Shown: positions 51,025-60,733 of the stretch, piece by piece
Layout: each line of letters opens with the position of its first letter
Numbering within the stretch: position 1 is the stretch's first letter
Assembly: GCA_036794825.1 (NCBI GenBank)
Contig: DAIRGA010000008.1
Coordinates: forward strand, 1 to 64,000
Reading direction: 5' to 3'
Origin: RZYY01 sp036794825
GTDB lineage: Bacteria; Bacteroidota; Bacteroidia; Bacteroidales; 4484-276
DNA length: 64,000 nt
The notes under the pieces: generated by a model
Told to the model about the DNA's origin: nothing
The model's input: the letters and a program-made list of their open reading frames with translations, nothing else
Database searches by the model: none
Program-made: the position numbers and the translations under genes

Positions 51025-52761
51025 CTATTGCCGGCAGTCTTTCGGAATAATTTCGAAGATCAGTGCATCATTAGGATTCAACTCGATACCGAGCCCCGAT
51101 TGGATGGCGGTCTGGCGGTCGAAAGCGAGTTTTTGCCTGTTCCAAAGCATTTCGGTAGCCTCAAAGCCATAACATTTCGACCAGCCCATTTCATTAAAAG
51201 CATGATCGGAAATTTTTACCCTGATGCGATGGCCTGCCTTGCGATCGAAATTTGCCACAAACAGCAGCTTCTGTTTCGGGGTGTGTCTCAACCAGATATA
51301 GACCTTGTCTCTGGTCGGAAGCGAGTCGTAAGGATTAGCCCACATCAGGTCGTAGAATTCCCCGTTGCAGATGGCCTCATGTCGAATACTGAAATTGAGT
51401 ATTTTCTGGTAAAACTGTCTGAGACGTGCCTGCTCCTGACTGAGTTTTCCACCGTCGAATTTTCCGTCGTTCATCCATTTCAGGTGTTCAGGCATGCTCC
51501 AGTAGTCGTAGATTGTTGTTCTGCCGTCGTCGCCACTGAAGCCACTGATACCAGCAGCAGTTTCTCCAACTTCCTGTCCGCCATAAATCATTACCGGTCC
51601 GCGGTGCATGGTGGCTATCAGGGTCATGGCCGGAATGGCTGCAAGAGATTCGCCGGCAAATGCTGGCGAGGCAAACCTTACCTCATCATGGTTTTCGAGA
51701 AATCTGAGCATGTTGGCATCCACCCCTTCCAGTACACGCCAGCAGTTGGAAAGGTTGGTAGTCGAAGACTGGCTGACGACAATACTTTTGAGTGTATCAT
51801 AAAGACCCACCTTATCGTAGAGGTAATCGAACCCGCCGAAATTAATGTAGTTATGGTATTCAACAGGGTTGTAGATCTCAGCGATAAAAATCAGGTCCGG
51901 ATAGGTTTTCTTTACCAATTTAATAGCATAATTCCAAAACTCTACGGGAACCATCTCGGCCATATCGCAACGGAAACCATCGACTCCCTTTTTAGCCCAG
52001 AAAAGAAGGATATCAAGCATTTTTTTCCAGGTATCAGGAACAGGAGTAAAATGATTCAATCCATCTCCCTGTATATCAATACCATAGTTTAGTTTTACTG
52101 TTTCATACCAGTCGTTAATACCGGGATTCTCGACAAAAACATCGTTTCCGGTAGCACGTGCGGGTTCCTCGTTGTAAGTTGATGTTAAAGAGCTGTTTAG
52201 CTGTTTGTTTAAAAAAATCTCTGCTGGAAGCTGAAAGCGGGTTCCGGGGAGATAATAGAAATTATTCTGCGGATCAAATGCTTTGGTTGTATCATCATCT
52301 TTTCCGAAATCCAACGTCCCGGAAGGTTTAGCATCTGAATGGTACTGCCTGAACAAATGATTGGCAACCAGGTCAATAATGACTTTTAAACCAGTATCAT
52401 GGGTGCGATTAATCAGATATTCAAACTCCTTCATCCTGTTTTTCACCTCAACGGCCAGGTCGGGATCTACGTCATAATAATCCTTGATGGCATAAGGTGA
52501 GCCGGCTTTGCCCTTCACCAGCGCCGGGTTGTCTTTATTGATCCCGGATTTGGTATAGTCCGTGGCAGTGCCGTGCTCCAGAACTCCCGTGTACCAGATG
52601 TGTGTGATCCCAAGATCCCTGATAGCCTGAAGGGCGGTTTTAGAGTAGTCATTGAATTTGCCGACGCCGTTCTCCTCCATCGAGCCGTCAATATTTGGGT
52701 TTTGATTTTTATTGCCAAAAAGTCTCGGCAGGGTTTGATATATCGAAATTTTCTTATTCAT
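51025..52761 (-). CDS. Alpha-amylase family (GH13) protein
   Basis: 578 residues without a signal peptide, so likely cytoplasmic. GH13 motifs: region I IIDLVANH (about 128-135), region II GFRCDMAEM with nucleophile Asp266, region III FIAEIY with acid/base Glu295, and region IV FLENHDEV with Asp359. N-terminal YQTLPRLFGNK and a C-terminal beta domain (RVKISDHAF) complete the layout. Hydrolyses or transglycosylates alpha-1,4-glucans. Spaced 3 nt from malQ upstream in transcription order, forming an operon for glycogen or maltodextrin use. Confidence 0.95.
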   Translation of the reverse strand: MNKKISIYQTLPRLFGNKNQNPNIDGSMEENGVGKFNDYSKTALQAIRDLGITHIWYTGVLEHGTATDYTKSGINKDNPALVKGKAGSPYAIKDYYDVDPDLAVEVKNRMKEFEYLINRTHDTGLKVIIDLVANHLFRQYHSDAKPSGTLDFGKDDDTTKAFDPQNNFYYLPGTRFQLPAEIFLNKQLNSSLTSTYNEEPARATGNDVFVENPGINDWYETVKLNYGIDIQGDGLNHFTPVPDTWKKMLDILLFWAKKGVDGFRCDMAEMVPVEFWNYAIKLVKKTYPDLIFIAEIYNPVEYHNYINFGGFDYLYDKVGLYDTLKSIVVSQSSTTNLSNCWRVLEGVDANMLRFLENHDEVRFASPAFAGESLAAIPAMTLIATMHRGPVMIYGGQEVGETAAGISGFSGDDGRTTIYDYWSMPEHLKWMNDGKFDGGKLSQEQARLRQFYQKILNFSIRHEAICNGEFYDLMWANPYDSLPTRDKVYIWLRHTPKQKLLFVANFDRKAGHRIRVKISDHAFNEMGWSKCYGFEATEMLWNRQKLAFDRQTAIQSGLGIELNPNDALIFEIIPKDCRQ

Positions 52762-52764
52762 GGC

Positions 52765-54249
52765 TTAACGGTTATAAATCTTTGTGATGGTTGCCAGCCA
52801 GGCGGCTTGTTCTCTGGTGAGCTGATCTTTTTTAAATCGCCATTGCCAGTTTCCACCCGGGGTTCCTGGTATGTTCATTCTTGAACCGGAACCAAGTTCC
52901 AGAAGATCCTGCAACGGAATTACCGAAATTGAAGCTACTGAACCCCAGGCCAGCCTTATCATCTTTCGGTAAATCGTTTTTGGATAAGCATCGGCGTAGG
53001 TCAGCACTCTTTTTCTGACCGGCTTTTCGAGCGATTTGAACCATCCCGCCAGGGTGTCGTTATCGTGTGTTCCGGTGTAAACAATAAAATTATCGGTGTA
53101 GTTGTGTGGAAGGTACTTTTGGCCATCATCAGAATGGAAGGCAAACTGAAGAATTTTCATGCCCGGAAATTCAAATTTCATTCGCAATGCATCCACCTCA
53201 GGCGTGATTACTCCAAGGTCTTCGGCAATGATGGGCAAGCGGCCCAACTCTTTCTGGATTGTTTCAAAAAGCTCTTCACCAGGAGCCTTTACCCACTCTC
53301 CGTTGATGGCGGTATTTTCGCCAAACGGAACCGACCAGTATGCTTCAAAACCTCTGAAATGGTCAATTCTGACGTAATCGTAAAGCTCAAACGAGGATTT
53401 AACCCTCCCGATCCACCAGCTGAAGCCGTTCTTTTTCATTAAATCCCAGTTATAGAGTGGATTACCCCAAAGTTGACCTGTCTGGCTGAAATAATCGGGT
53501 GGTACCCCGGCAACAGCTATCGGATTACGATTTTTATCGAATTTGAAGAGTTCGTGGTTGCTCCAAACATCGGCGCTGTCGTGAGCCACGTAAAGCGGAA
53601 TATCTCCTATCACTCTGATTTTCTTTTTATTGGCATACTTTTTCACATCAAGCCATTGTTTGTAAAAAAGATATTGTACAAACTGATGGAAACTCACCTC
53701 AAGGTGCGAGTGTTTGACAAAGGTCTCAATCGCTTCAGTTTTCCTGAGCCTGAACTCATCCGGCCACTCCCACCATGCTTTTCCGTTAAATAGTTCTTTT
53801 AACGCTACAAAGGTGGAATAGTCTTTCAGCCAGCTGTTGTGACCAGTAATAAATGCTTGATATTCAGCATCCTGGTTGATTTTGTTTTCATAAAACCGCT
53901 GATGGGCAATTTTTAGCATCCGGCGCTTGAAGTTGATTACCTCTCCATAATTCACCCGATCATCGGGGAACTCAGGAACATCGGTAAAGTCACTTTTTTT
54001 CAGGTAGCCATCTTTGACCAAAAACTCGAGGTCAATCAGGATTGGATTTCCGGCATAAATGGAAAAACATTGGTAAGGCGAGTCTCCGTAACCTGTATGT
54101 CCCATGGGGAGCACCTGCCACAACTTCTGACCTGCTTTTTCGAGGAAATCCACAAAATGCAAGGCATTTTTTCCCAGGGCGCCAATTCCATATTTGCCCG
54201 GAAGTGAGGAGGGATGCAGCAAAATACCGCTGCTTCTTTCAATTTTCAT
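52765..54249 (-). CDS. malQ: 4-alpha-glucanotransferase (amylomaltase)
   Basis: 494 residues, GH77. N-terminal RSSGILLHPSSLPGKYGIGALG, catalytic Asp296 in RIDHFRG, acid/base Glu343 in AEDLGVIT and Asp396 in THDND. Moves maltodextrin segments between alpha-glucan chains. First gene of the malQ-amylase operon (the stop of malQ and the start of the amylase are 3 nt apart). The 192 nt upstream of its ATG, to the next gene, holds no recognised feature. Confidence 0.96.
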   Translation of the reverse strand: MKIERSSGILLHPSSLPGKYGIGALGKNALHFVDFLEKAGQKLWQVLPMGHTGYGDSPYQCFSIYAGNPILIDLEFLVKDGYLKKSDFTDVPEFPDDRVNYGEVINFKRRMLKIAHQRFYENKINQDAEYQAFITGHNSWLKDYSTFVALKELFNGKAWWEWPDEFRLRKTEAIETFVKHSHLEVSFHQFVQYLFYKQWLDVKKYANKKKIRVIGDIPLYVAHDSADVWSNHELFKFDKNRNPIAVAGVPPDYFSQTGQLWGNPLYNWDLMKKNGFSWWIGRVKSSFELYDYVRIDHFRGFEAYWSVPFGENTAINGEWVKAPGEELFETIQKELGRLPIIAEDLGVITPEVDALRMKFEFPGMKILQFAFHSDDGQKYLPHNYTDNFIVYTGTHDNDTLAGWFKSLEKPVRKRVLTYADAYPKTIYRKMIRLAWGSVASISVIPLQDLLELGSGSRMNIPGTPGGNWQWRFKKDQLTREQAAWLATITKIYNR

Positions 54250-54441
54250 CGCTGAGTCGGTTTAATGTTTTTTTTGCAAAATAAGGAAATTGAGGGCAAT
54301 TGGCAAAGGAAAGCAGCCCAAAATTGTGGTCGAATAGCTCAAATTAGGTTTTGGGTTTCATTTTGCTGACTGTTTATTCCGGTTGCCGGACATTGGATTG
54401 GCGGGCGGTAAGATTGGTTAATATCGGGCGTCAGCGCTGGA

Positions 54442-54951
54442 TCATTGATTACTTTTTAGCCGCCCCTTAAGATCCTCAATCTGTTGCTCTTTTTCCATCA
54501 ATTCCTTGCGCAGCGTGGCAAGGTCGAGCATCAGTTCGGCAATCAATTTTTCTTTCCCCTTTTCAGCAATGATCTCAAACGACATATTGTTTAGCGTTGA
54601 AACCAGTTTGGGGGCATCCACAGGTTTTAAAAGATAGGCATCTACTCTCAGGTTTATGGCTTCGAGGAAATACTCGTTATTGCTGTAAGCCGACATTACC
54701 ACCACTTTGGTATCAGGCATTTTTTCCTTGATTTTTTTGATCATCTGCAGCCCGTCCATTACCGGCATGCTGATGTCGGTGATTACCAGGTCAGGCTTGT
54801 GCAAAAGGTAAAGATCAAGGCCGACCTGGCCATTTTCAGCGCTGATTACTTTGGCAACTTTTTTCGCAAGCATCTTTTCGAAGAGGAATCTGAGCGAATC
54901 ATTGTCCTCGACGAATAGAACCGAAATGTCATACAGGGGCTGATTTTCCAT
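54442..54951 (-). CDS. Response regulator, receiver plus coiled coil
   Basis: 169 residues. CheY-like receiver (about 5-125) with phospho-acceptor Asp59 in DLVITDISMP, the switch Ser/Thr in VVMSAYSN and Lys in LKPVD. The remaining ~45 residues are a charged coiled coil (EKEQQIEDLKGRLKS), not a DNA-binding or enzymatic domain. It may act by protein contact. It lies 32 nt downstream of a second receiver on the same strand, likely co-transcribed. No kinase adjacent. Confidence 0.92.
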   Translation of the reverse strand: MENQPLYDISVLFVEDNDSLRFLFEKMLAKKVAKVISAENGQVGLDLYLLHKPDLVITDISMPVMDGLQMIKKIKEKMPDTKVVVMSAYSNNEYFLEAINLRVDAYLLKPVDAPKLVSTLNNMSFEIIAEKGKEKLIAELMLDLATLRKELMEKEQQIEDLKGRLKSNQ

Positions 54952-54983
54952 TAAAAGCTAAATTGAGGAGTTTATTTAAATCA

Positions 54984-55403
54984 TTAATGTCCAAGATAAT
55001 TAGCGATCAAATCGAGAAAGTTTTTCAGGTTAATGGGTTTTGTAACGTAATGGTTGCATCCGGCTTCAATGCTGCGCTCTGCGTCTCCGTCGAGTGCATA
55101 GGCTGTCTGTGCGATGATCGGCATCCCGGGATTTTTATTTTTGATAATCCTTGTAGCGTCAAAGCCATTCATATTTGGCATGCGGATGTCCATCAGAATC
55201 AAATCAATATCATTTTGATTATCAAATAGTTCCACAGCTTCAACACCGTCTTTTGCCCATAGTATGGTAGCCCCGGTTTTGCTAAGAAACTTCTTGATTA
55301 GCATGAAGTTGAGGTCAATATCATCGGCAACAAGAATTTTTTTATCCTTCCAGTTGTAATTGATAATTAGCGGTTCGGTGAACATATTATCTGCCAGCAT
55401 CAC
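54984..55403 (-). CDS. Response regulator, single receiver domain
   Basis: 139 residues: receiver with acidic ADDID, phospho-acceptor Asp72 in LILMDIRMPNMNGFD, switch Thr in AQTAYA and Lys in TKPIN. No output domain. The receiver is of the type often fused to hybrid kinases. The first Met at 55403 is followed by another at once; the start is within a few codons. Pairs with the coiled-coil receiver, suggesting a phosphorelay with an unlinked kinase. Confidence 0.92.
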   Translation of the reverse strand: MMLADNMFTEPLIINYNWKDKKILVADDIDLNFMLIKKFLSKTGATILWAKDGVEAVELFDNQNDIDLILMDIRMPNMNGFDATRIIKNKNPGMPIIAQTAYALDGDAERSIEAGCNHYVTKPINLKNFLDLIANYLGH

Positions 55404-55756
55404 TCTGTTTCATTTTTCATCTGCAAAGGAAAGAAAAATAAGAAGATAATTAACGACAACAACATTTTTTGGCGAACCTTTTTATTCAAACCTTTTACTT
55501 CGGTATTCGTGGGATTTTTTTAATCGATTCATCAAAAAAAATTAAACCTGACAAACCGGGAATTTTTTTATTGTTCGCTATTGTACATTGATGCCCGAAA
55601 AATGAACACCCTTCATTTTTTATTTCAGTTTAGATGTAGGTAAATAATTAAATATCAATTATATAAGTAATTTGGCATAAAAAGTGACCTAACAGAATGT
55701 ACATTGAAGGATAATGCTGTAAGGAGGTTTTACAGATCGAAAAAATTTTCTGCAAC
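55404..55756. other. Intergenic region, AT-rich, nothing firmly recognised
   Basis: 353 nt between divergent genes. It is AT-rich with A- and T-runs. One small hairpin ctgtaa-ggaggtt-ttacag lies at 55717-55735 with an SD-like GGAGG in its loop, 22 nt before the ATG of the downstream gene; whether it is used is unclear. No exact -7 element found. Confidence 0.4.
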
Positions 55757-56014
55757 ATGAAGAAACTCTCACATCTGCCGAATATTAGTCCCGAAACTGA
55801 GGCTAAACTTAACGCCGCAGGTGTTTTTAGTTACGAAGACCTTAAGGAAAAGGGTAGTCGCAATGTTTTTATGAAAATCAAAATGAACGATTCGGGGGCG
55901 TGCTACAATATGTTGCTTTCACTCGAAGGCGCAATCAGAGGAAAATTGTCTGACGAACTGGATGTTCAAACCCGTGAGGAGCTAAGGCTTTTTATGGAGA
56001 TTTTTAACCGATGA
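55757..56014 (+). CDS. TfoX C-terminal-domain protein
   Basis: 85 residues matching the TfoX/Sxy C-terminal domain (a helix-hairpin-helix-like fold): LSHLPNISPETEAKLNAAGVFSYEDL, then GSRNVFMKIK and MLLSLEGAIRGK. The N-terminal TfoX domain is missing, so this is a stand-alone domain; such short forms occur in Bacteroidota. DNA or protein contact is possible; function unknown. The downstream ABC gene begins 56 nt later on the same strand. Confidence 0.78.
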   Translation: MKKLSHLPNISPETEAKLNAAGVFSYEDLKEKGSRNVFMKIKMNDSGACYNMLLSLEGAIRGKLSDELDVQTREELRLFMEIFNR

Positions 56015-56070
56015 CCGAGTAACTTAATCTGTCGAACAACGTCAATTAAACAAATCAAACCAGAATAAAA

Positions 56071-56760
56071 ATGATTACTACTGCCAACCTGACCAAAGTT
56101 TTCCGCACCGATGAGGTGGAGACTACTGCATTGAACAGCGTTACGTTTGAAGTTAAAGAGGGGGAATTTGTTGCCATAATGGGGCCGTCGGGATGTGGAA
56201 AATCCACGTTGCTGAACATTCTCGGGCTTTTGGATAATCCCACCGAGGGTGATTATTATTTCCTGGGGCAGGAGGTCTCAAAGCATAGTGAGCGGCAGCG
56301 AGCCTCGCTTAGGAAAAACAACATCGGATTTGTTTTTCAGAATTTCAATCTGATTGATGAACTGAATGTTTTTGAAAATGTAGAACTTCCGCTCATTTAC
56401 CTCGGACTTAAAGCGGCCGAGCGTCGCGAAAAAGTGGAAGCCGCCCTTAATCAGATGCAGATCATACACCGGAAAAAGCATTTCCCGATGCAACTTTCCG
56501 GTGGTCAGCAGCAAAGGGTTGCAGTGGCGCGGGCAGTGGTGGCCAATCCCAGGCTCATCCTGGCCGACGAACCTACCGGAAATCTCGATTCGGCACACGG
56601 CGAAGAGGTGATGAATCTGCTGGCCGGATTGAATAAAAATGGTACTACCATAGTCATGGTTACCCACTCTCAGAGAGATGCTGAGTTCAGCCACCGTATC
56701 GTCCGACTCTTCGATGGACAGGTGGTTACTGAAAATATCAAGGAGAGTTTTGTTATATAA
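56071..56760 (+). CDS. ABC transporter ATP-binding protein, MacB/LolD type
   Basis: 229 residues. Walker A GPSGCGKSTLLN (about 39-50), Q loop, signature LSGGQQQRVAVARA and Walker B LILADEPTGNLD are all present. The subgroup (LolD/MacB/FtsE) powers mechanotransmission or lipoprotein and antimicrobial export with a FtsX-type permease, which is the next gene (30 nt away). Confidence 0.96.
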   Translation: MITTANLTKVFRTDEVETTALNSVTFEVKEGEFVAIMGPSGCGKSTLLNILGLLDNPTEGDYYFLGQEVSKHSERQRASLRKNNIGFVFQNFNLIDELNVFENVELPLIYLGLKAAERREKVEAALNQMQIIHRKKHFPMQLSGGQQQRVAVARAVVANPRLILADEPTGNLDSAHGEEVMNLLAGLNKNGTTIVMVTHSQRDAEFSHRIVRLFDGQVVTENIKESFVI

Positions 56761-56790
56761 CATTTTGAAAATCAAATAAAAATACTCATT

Positions 56791-59217
56791 ATGTTAGCAA
56801 ATTACCTGAAAATAGCCCTGAGAAGCATTACCAAAAACCGGTTCCATTCTATACTCAACCTGCTTGGCCTGGCCATCGGATTTGCGGCATTTATCTTCAT
56901 TTTTTTATGGGTAACCCACGAAGCCTCCTATGATCGCTACCACGAAAAAGCCGATAGAGTTTACCGCATCGAATCCGATTTTACGATTTCGGGCAAGCAC
57001 GATGTTTTTGCAATCGCTCCCATCCCTATGGGACCAGCCCTCAAACTGGAGTTTCCAGAGATTGAAACATTTTGCCGTTTTCTGGAGGTTGGCAATACAC
57101 TAATAAAATATGAAGACCTCGAATTTTATGAAGAGCGGTTCTACCTTTCCGACTCGACAGTTTTCGATATCTTTTCCCATAAAATGCTGATGGGTAATCC
57201 CAAAACCTGCCTTGCCGAGCCTTTTTCGATTGTAATCACCGAAAGTATCGCCAAAAAATATTTTAGTGACGACGATCCGATGGGAAAAGTTTTGGAAACC
57301 GGCAGCCAGCGGTTGTATAAAGTAACAGGAGTTATCGAAGATGTTCCTGTAAACAGCCACCTGCAATTCGATGCCTTATTATCGGTCAACTCACTGGCCG
57401 CACGGCAGGGAACTGAGAATTTTAATAGTATGGAGCCATTGAGGTTTTGGAACATTGGAGTATATACCTATCTGCTGCTTAACGAAAATGCTGATATGCA
57501 GCAGATTCATGCTAAATTTCCCGCTTTTTATGACAAATACATGCGCTCCATTGGCGATGCACTGAATGCCAGTTTCGATCTGCGATCCACACCACTTGTA
57601 AGGACGCATTTCGACGGAAACTACTCTGCCGATCTGCCCAAAGGAAACTATACCTACATCTACATTCTAAGCGCTATCGGGATATTCATTCTGCTGATTG
57701 CCTCCATCAATTACATGAATATGGCCACCGCCCGTTCGGAGAAAAGATCACGTGAAGTAGGCATCAGAAAGGTAGCCGGAGCGCATCGCAAACAACTGAT
57801 TATCCAGTTTTTAAGCGAATCGGTGTTGATGGCTTTTGCCGGCCTGGTGGTTGCAATTGTTGTTGTGAATATTCTGGTGAATGATTTTGCCCTTATCAGT
57901 GAAAAAAACATAACCACCCAATCACTTTTCGATCCGGTTCTGCTTGCCATAATCATCATTGTAACATTTGTAATTGGTTTGATATCAGGAACATATCCGG
58001 CATTTTATCTTTCCGCGGTAAAGCCGGTATCGGTAATCAAAGGCAGCAGCAGCGAAGGTGGACGAAAGGGTGGTTTGCTGCGGAGAATCCTGGTGGTGTT
58101 TCAGTTCTCAATTGCCATTGCACTGATTATAGGCACATTAGTGGTTTCGGACCAGCTGAGGTTTCTGCAAAACAAGGATATCGGTTTTGTCAAGGAAAAT
58201 ATGGTGGTACTCGAATTGCAGGATTCCATCTTCCGATCAAAAGTGGATATGTTCAAAGCGGAGTTGCTGAATAATCCAAACATCGAGTCGGTGACGAATT
58301 CTACCGGAGTTCCGTCGCGAAATGGCTGGATACAGGTGGTTAGGATTGAAAAGGATACGGCCATGATCGAAGATGCGCTCATTATCAGTCAGGTAGATTA
58401 TGATTTTGTGAAAACCTATGGAATCAAAATTCTGAAAGGACGTGATTTTGATAAAAACATGGGAACCGATTTTGAAGAGGCGGTGATTGTTAACCAGGCC
58501 ACAGTGGATTATTATGGCTGGGGCGACGATGCCATCGGAAAGAAAATTCACTGGGGTGGCGGCATTGACCGGTCAGGCGGAAGAATGCTCAAGGTAATCG
58601 GGGTTGCGCAGGATTTTCATTTGAGTTCGCTTCACAACAAGGTGCAGCCAGGGATGCTTTTTCTTGGCCCTTTCCAAAAAGAGTATCTGACCATCAGGAT
58701 AAAACCAGACAATTTTAGCCATGTAATCTCATTTATCGAAGAAAAGTGGAATGCATTTGATGCGCGGAGACCGTTTAATTATGAGATGCTCACGGACATT
58801 CTCGGCGAGCAATACAGGGCTGAGATCAGGCTTGGGAAGCTTCTAACCATCGCTACTTTCCTCACCATCTTCATTGCGTTGCTTGGATTACTAGGTTTAT
58901 CGTCGTTTGTTGCGGAGCAGAAAACCCGTGAAATTGGCATCAGGAAAGTGATGGGCGCCACTTTTGTGCAGATTTTAGGGCTGCTATACCGGGAGTTTTT
59001 TATCCTTGTAGTAATCGCATTTGTGATCGCTATTCCGATTTCAATCTGGCAGTTAAACAGTTGGCTCAATCAGAACTTTATTTACCATTGCGGTATATCG
59101 CCTTTTACCATTATCATTTCAGGGCTGCTGGCCATCACCATCAGCATCCTTGCCCTGAGTTTTCACACGATCAGAGCCAGCCTCGCTAACCCTGTGGATG
59201 CCATTAAATACGAGTAG
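56791..59217 (+). CDS. ABC transporter permease, FtsX/MacB type
   Basis: 808 residues. Tandem FtsX layout: N-terminal helix (about 18-40), a MacB-type periplasmic domain (about 60-275), three helices around 285-420, a second helix with a further periplasmic domain (about 430-670), and three final helices. Each half has the conserved cytoplasmic motif REVGIRKVAGA and REIGIRKVMGA. Works with the ATPase upstream; substrate unknown. Confidence 0.95.
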   Translation: MLANYLKIALRSITKNRFHSILNLLGLAIGFAAFIFIFLWVTHEASYDRYHEKADRVYRIESDFTISGKHDVFAIAPIPMGPALKLEFPEIETFCRFLEVGNTLIKYEDLEFYEERFYLSDSTVFDIFSHKMLMGNPKTCLAEPFSIVITESIAKKYFSDDDPMGKVLETGSQRLYKVTGVIEDVPVNSHLQFDALLSVNSLAARQGTENFNSMEPLRFWNIGVYTYLLLNENADMQQIHAKFPAFYDKYMRSIGDALNASFDLRSTPLVRTHFDGNYSADLPKGNYTYIYILSAIGIFILLIASINYMNMATARSEKRSREVGIRKVAGAHRKQLIIQFLSESVLMAFAGLVVAIVVVNILVNDFALISEKNITTQSLFDPVLLAIIIIVTFVIGLISGTYPAFYLSAVKPVSVIKGSSSEGGRKGGLLRRILVVFQFSIAIALIIGTLVVSDQLRFLQNKDIGFVKENMVVLELQDSIFRSKVDMFKAELLNNPNIESVTNSTGVPSRNGWIQVVRIEKDTAMIEDALIISQVDYDFVKTYGIKILKGRDFDKNMGTDFEEAVIVNQATVDYYGWGDDAIGKKIHWGGGIDRSGGRMLKVIGVAQDFHLSSLHNKVQPGMLFLGPFQKEYLTIRIKPDNFSHVISFIEEKWNAFDARRPFNYEMLTDILGEQYRAEIRLGKLLTIATFLTIFIALLGLLGLSSFVAEQKTREIGIRKVMGATFVQILGLLYREFFILVVIAFVIAIPISIWQLNSWLNQNFIYHCGISPFTIIISGLLAITISILALSFHTIRASLANPVDAIKYE

Positions 59218-59257
59218 GATTTTTGATTTTCCCTTACACCTGGCTTTGAGCTCATTG

Positions 59258-59439
59258 TTTCACGCAAAGACGCAGGGAGGCAGAGACAAAGCCCTATCTT
59301 AAGTAGAAAGTTTTCAGGTTGTTAGAAAATCAATTTAATCGGAACAATTTGAACTTTTTTACTTTGCGACTTAGCGTCCTGGCGTTAAACTCGATACCTG
59401 GTTTTTAGGGTCACGCAAAGGCGCAAAGGCGCAAAGAGA
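59258..59439. repeat. CGCAAAG-type dispersed repeats in the ABC-RND intergenic region
   Basis: The 358-nt gap contains cacgcaaagacgcag (from 59258), its inverted counterpart ctttgcgacttagcgtcctggcg (about 59362-59384), and tcacgcaaaggcgcaaaggcgcaaagaga (about 59411-59439), where a 9-nt cgcaaaggc unit is repeated. The first two form a long imperfect hairpin. Such elements recur in many genomes as small dispersed repeats; here the link is by pattern only. Confidence 0.65.
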
Positions 59440-59575
59440 CTCCTTTTAAATCATGCCCTTGAGTTGCTAAAGACAAATAAGTAAGGTTTAACCGGCTTGC
59501 ATTTCCAAATCTTACGGCCGGTAAACATTAACCCCGTTGCTTTGTTTGGGAGGCATTGATTTTAATGCTACAAAA

Positions 59576-60709
59576 ATGAAGTACAAAAAATTGCTCACCT
59601 GGGTATTTGCTTTGGCTGTGATAGGTGTGGGGATTTTCCTCAACTGGTTTTTTGCTTCAATGAAACCCGAGCCTCCGCGGATTCCGCCTGCCGAATACAA
59701 ACGCCTTGTCCAGACCAGGATCGTAAAATATGACAATACCGTTTCCAACGTCAATATTCCGGGACGCCTGGTATCAGGAAGAATCGTTGAAGTGATATCG
59801 GAAGTGCAGGGCGAAATTCTGCCAGGCTCAGTTCCGCTGAAAAAAGGTCAGTCGTTCCGCAAAGGCGAATTGCTTTGCACCATTTACGATCAGGAGCAGA
59901 TGCTCAATCTTAAGGCCTCCAAAAGCAGATTCCTCAATGCTTTGGCCAGTTCGCTGGCCGATATCAAGTTCGATTACCCCGACGACTTTAACACCATCCT
60001 TGCCTTTTTCGAAAGTATCGAAATTGATAAACCACTCCCGGAAATACCTGAAATTACAGATAAATCGCTGAAAGTATTCCTTGCGAGCCGCGATATCCTG
60101 AATCAATTCTACACGATTAAAGTTGCAGAAGAGCGGTTGCAAAAGCATTACAAATACGCTCCTTTCAACGGCACCTTTATGGAAGTGCTACTCGAAACCG
60201 GAGCTATTGCAAACAGCGGTTCAAGGATAGCCAGAATCATCAAAACCGATGTTCTTGAGCTGGAGGTGCCGGTGGAAGTGAGCAGTCTGAAGTTTATCCA
60301 GCCGGGCAGCGCCGTAAAAATCGCTGATGAAACCGGCGAGCACCGATGGATCGGGAAAGTTACCCGCATCAGCGGTTTTGTTGATCCCGCCACACAGTCG
60401 GTGAGCGTTTTTGTGGAAATCAATAACGATCCAAAAAACCCGGTTTATGCAGGTATGTTCCTCAGCGCCAACTTTAACAGCAAGACCATCGTAAATTCGA
60501 TGGAAATCCCGCGTCAGGCTGTATTTAACCAGAATGACGTTTTTGTGGTCGAAAACAACACACTCTTCAAAAAGAAAATCAGGATATTGAAAGTGAACCA
60601 GAATACGCTGGTTTTTGATGGCCTTGCAGAAGGAGAAATGCTTGTTGTTGAACCACTTATCAATGTCAGGGAAGGTACCTTAGTGGAAACCAATATTCTC
60701 AAGGATTAA
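59576..60709 (+). CDS. RND efflux periplasmic adaptor subunit
   Basis: 377 residues from the ATG at 59576, which gives the signal/anchor helix (LLTWVFALAVIGVGIFL); the upstream in-frame ATG adds 13 residues without sense. Membrane-fusion protein layout: lipoyl-type hairpin (EVQGEILPGSVPLKKGQSFRKGELLCTIYDQ), alpha-helical hairpin (about 125-200), beta-barrel (LELEVPVEVSSLKFIQPGSAVKI) and membrane-proximal domain. Followed 24 nt later by the RND permease. Confidence 0.93.
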   Translation: MKYKKLLTWVFALAVIGVGIFLNWFFASMKPEPPRIPPAEYKRLVQTRIVKYDNTVSNVNIPGRLVSGRIVEVISEVQGEILPGSVPLKKGQSFRKGELLCTIYDQEQMLNLKASKSRFLNALASSLADIKFDYPDDFNTILAFFESIEIDKPLPEIPEITDKSLKVFLASRDILNQFYTIKVAEERLQKHYKYAPFNGTFMEVLLETGAIANSGSRIARIIKTDVLELEVPVEVSSLKFIQPGSAVKIADETGEHRWIGKVTRISGFVDPATQSVSVFVEINNDPKNPVYAGMFLSANFNSKTIVNSMEIPRQAVFNQNDVFVVENNTLFKKKIRILKVNQNTLVFDGLAEGEMLVVEPLINVREGTLVETNILKD

Positions 60710-60733
60710 CACTCAACTATATCCCGATTTCAG

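Noticed and set aside
51028..52092. 354-codon plus-strand ORF
   Set aside because: Lies antisense to the GH13 amylase, whose catalytic motifs are all intact; the plus-strand product has no family features.
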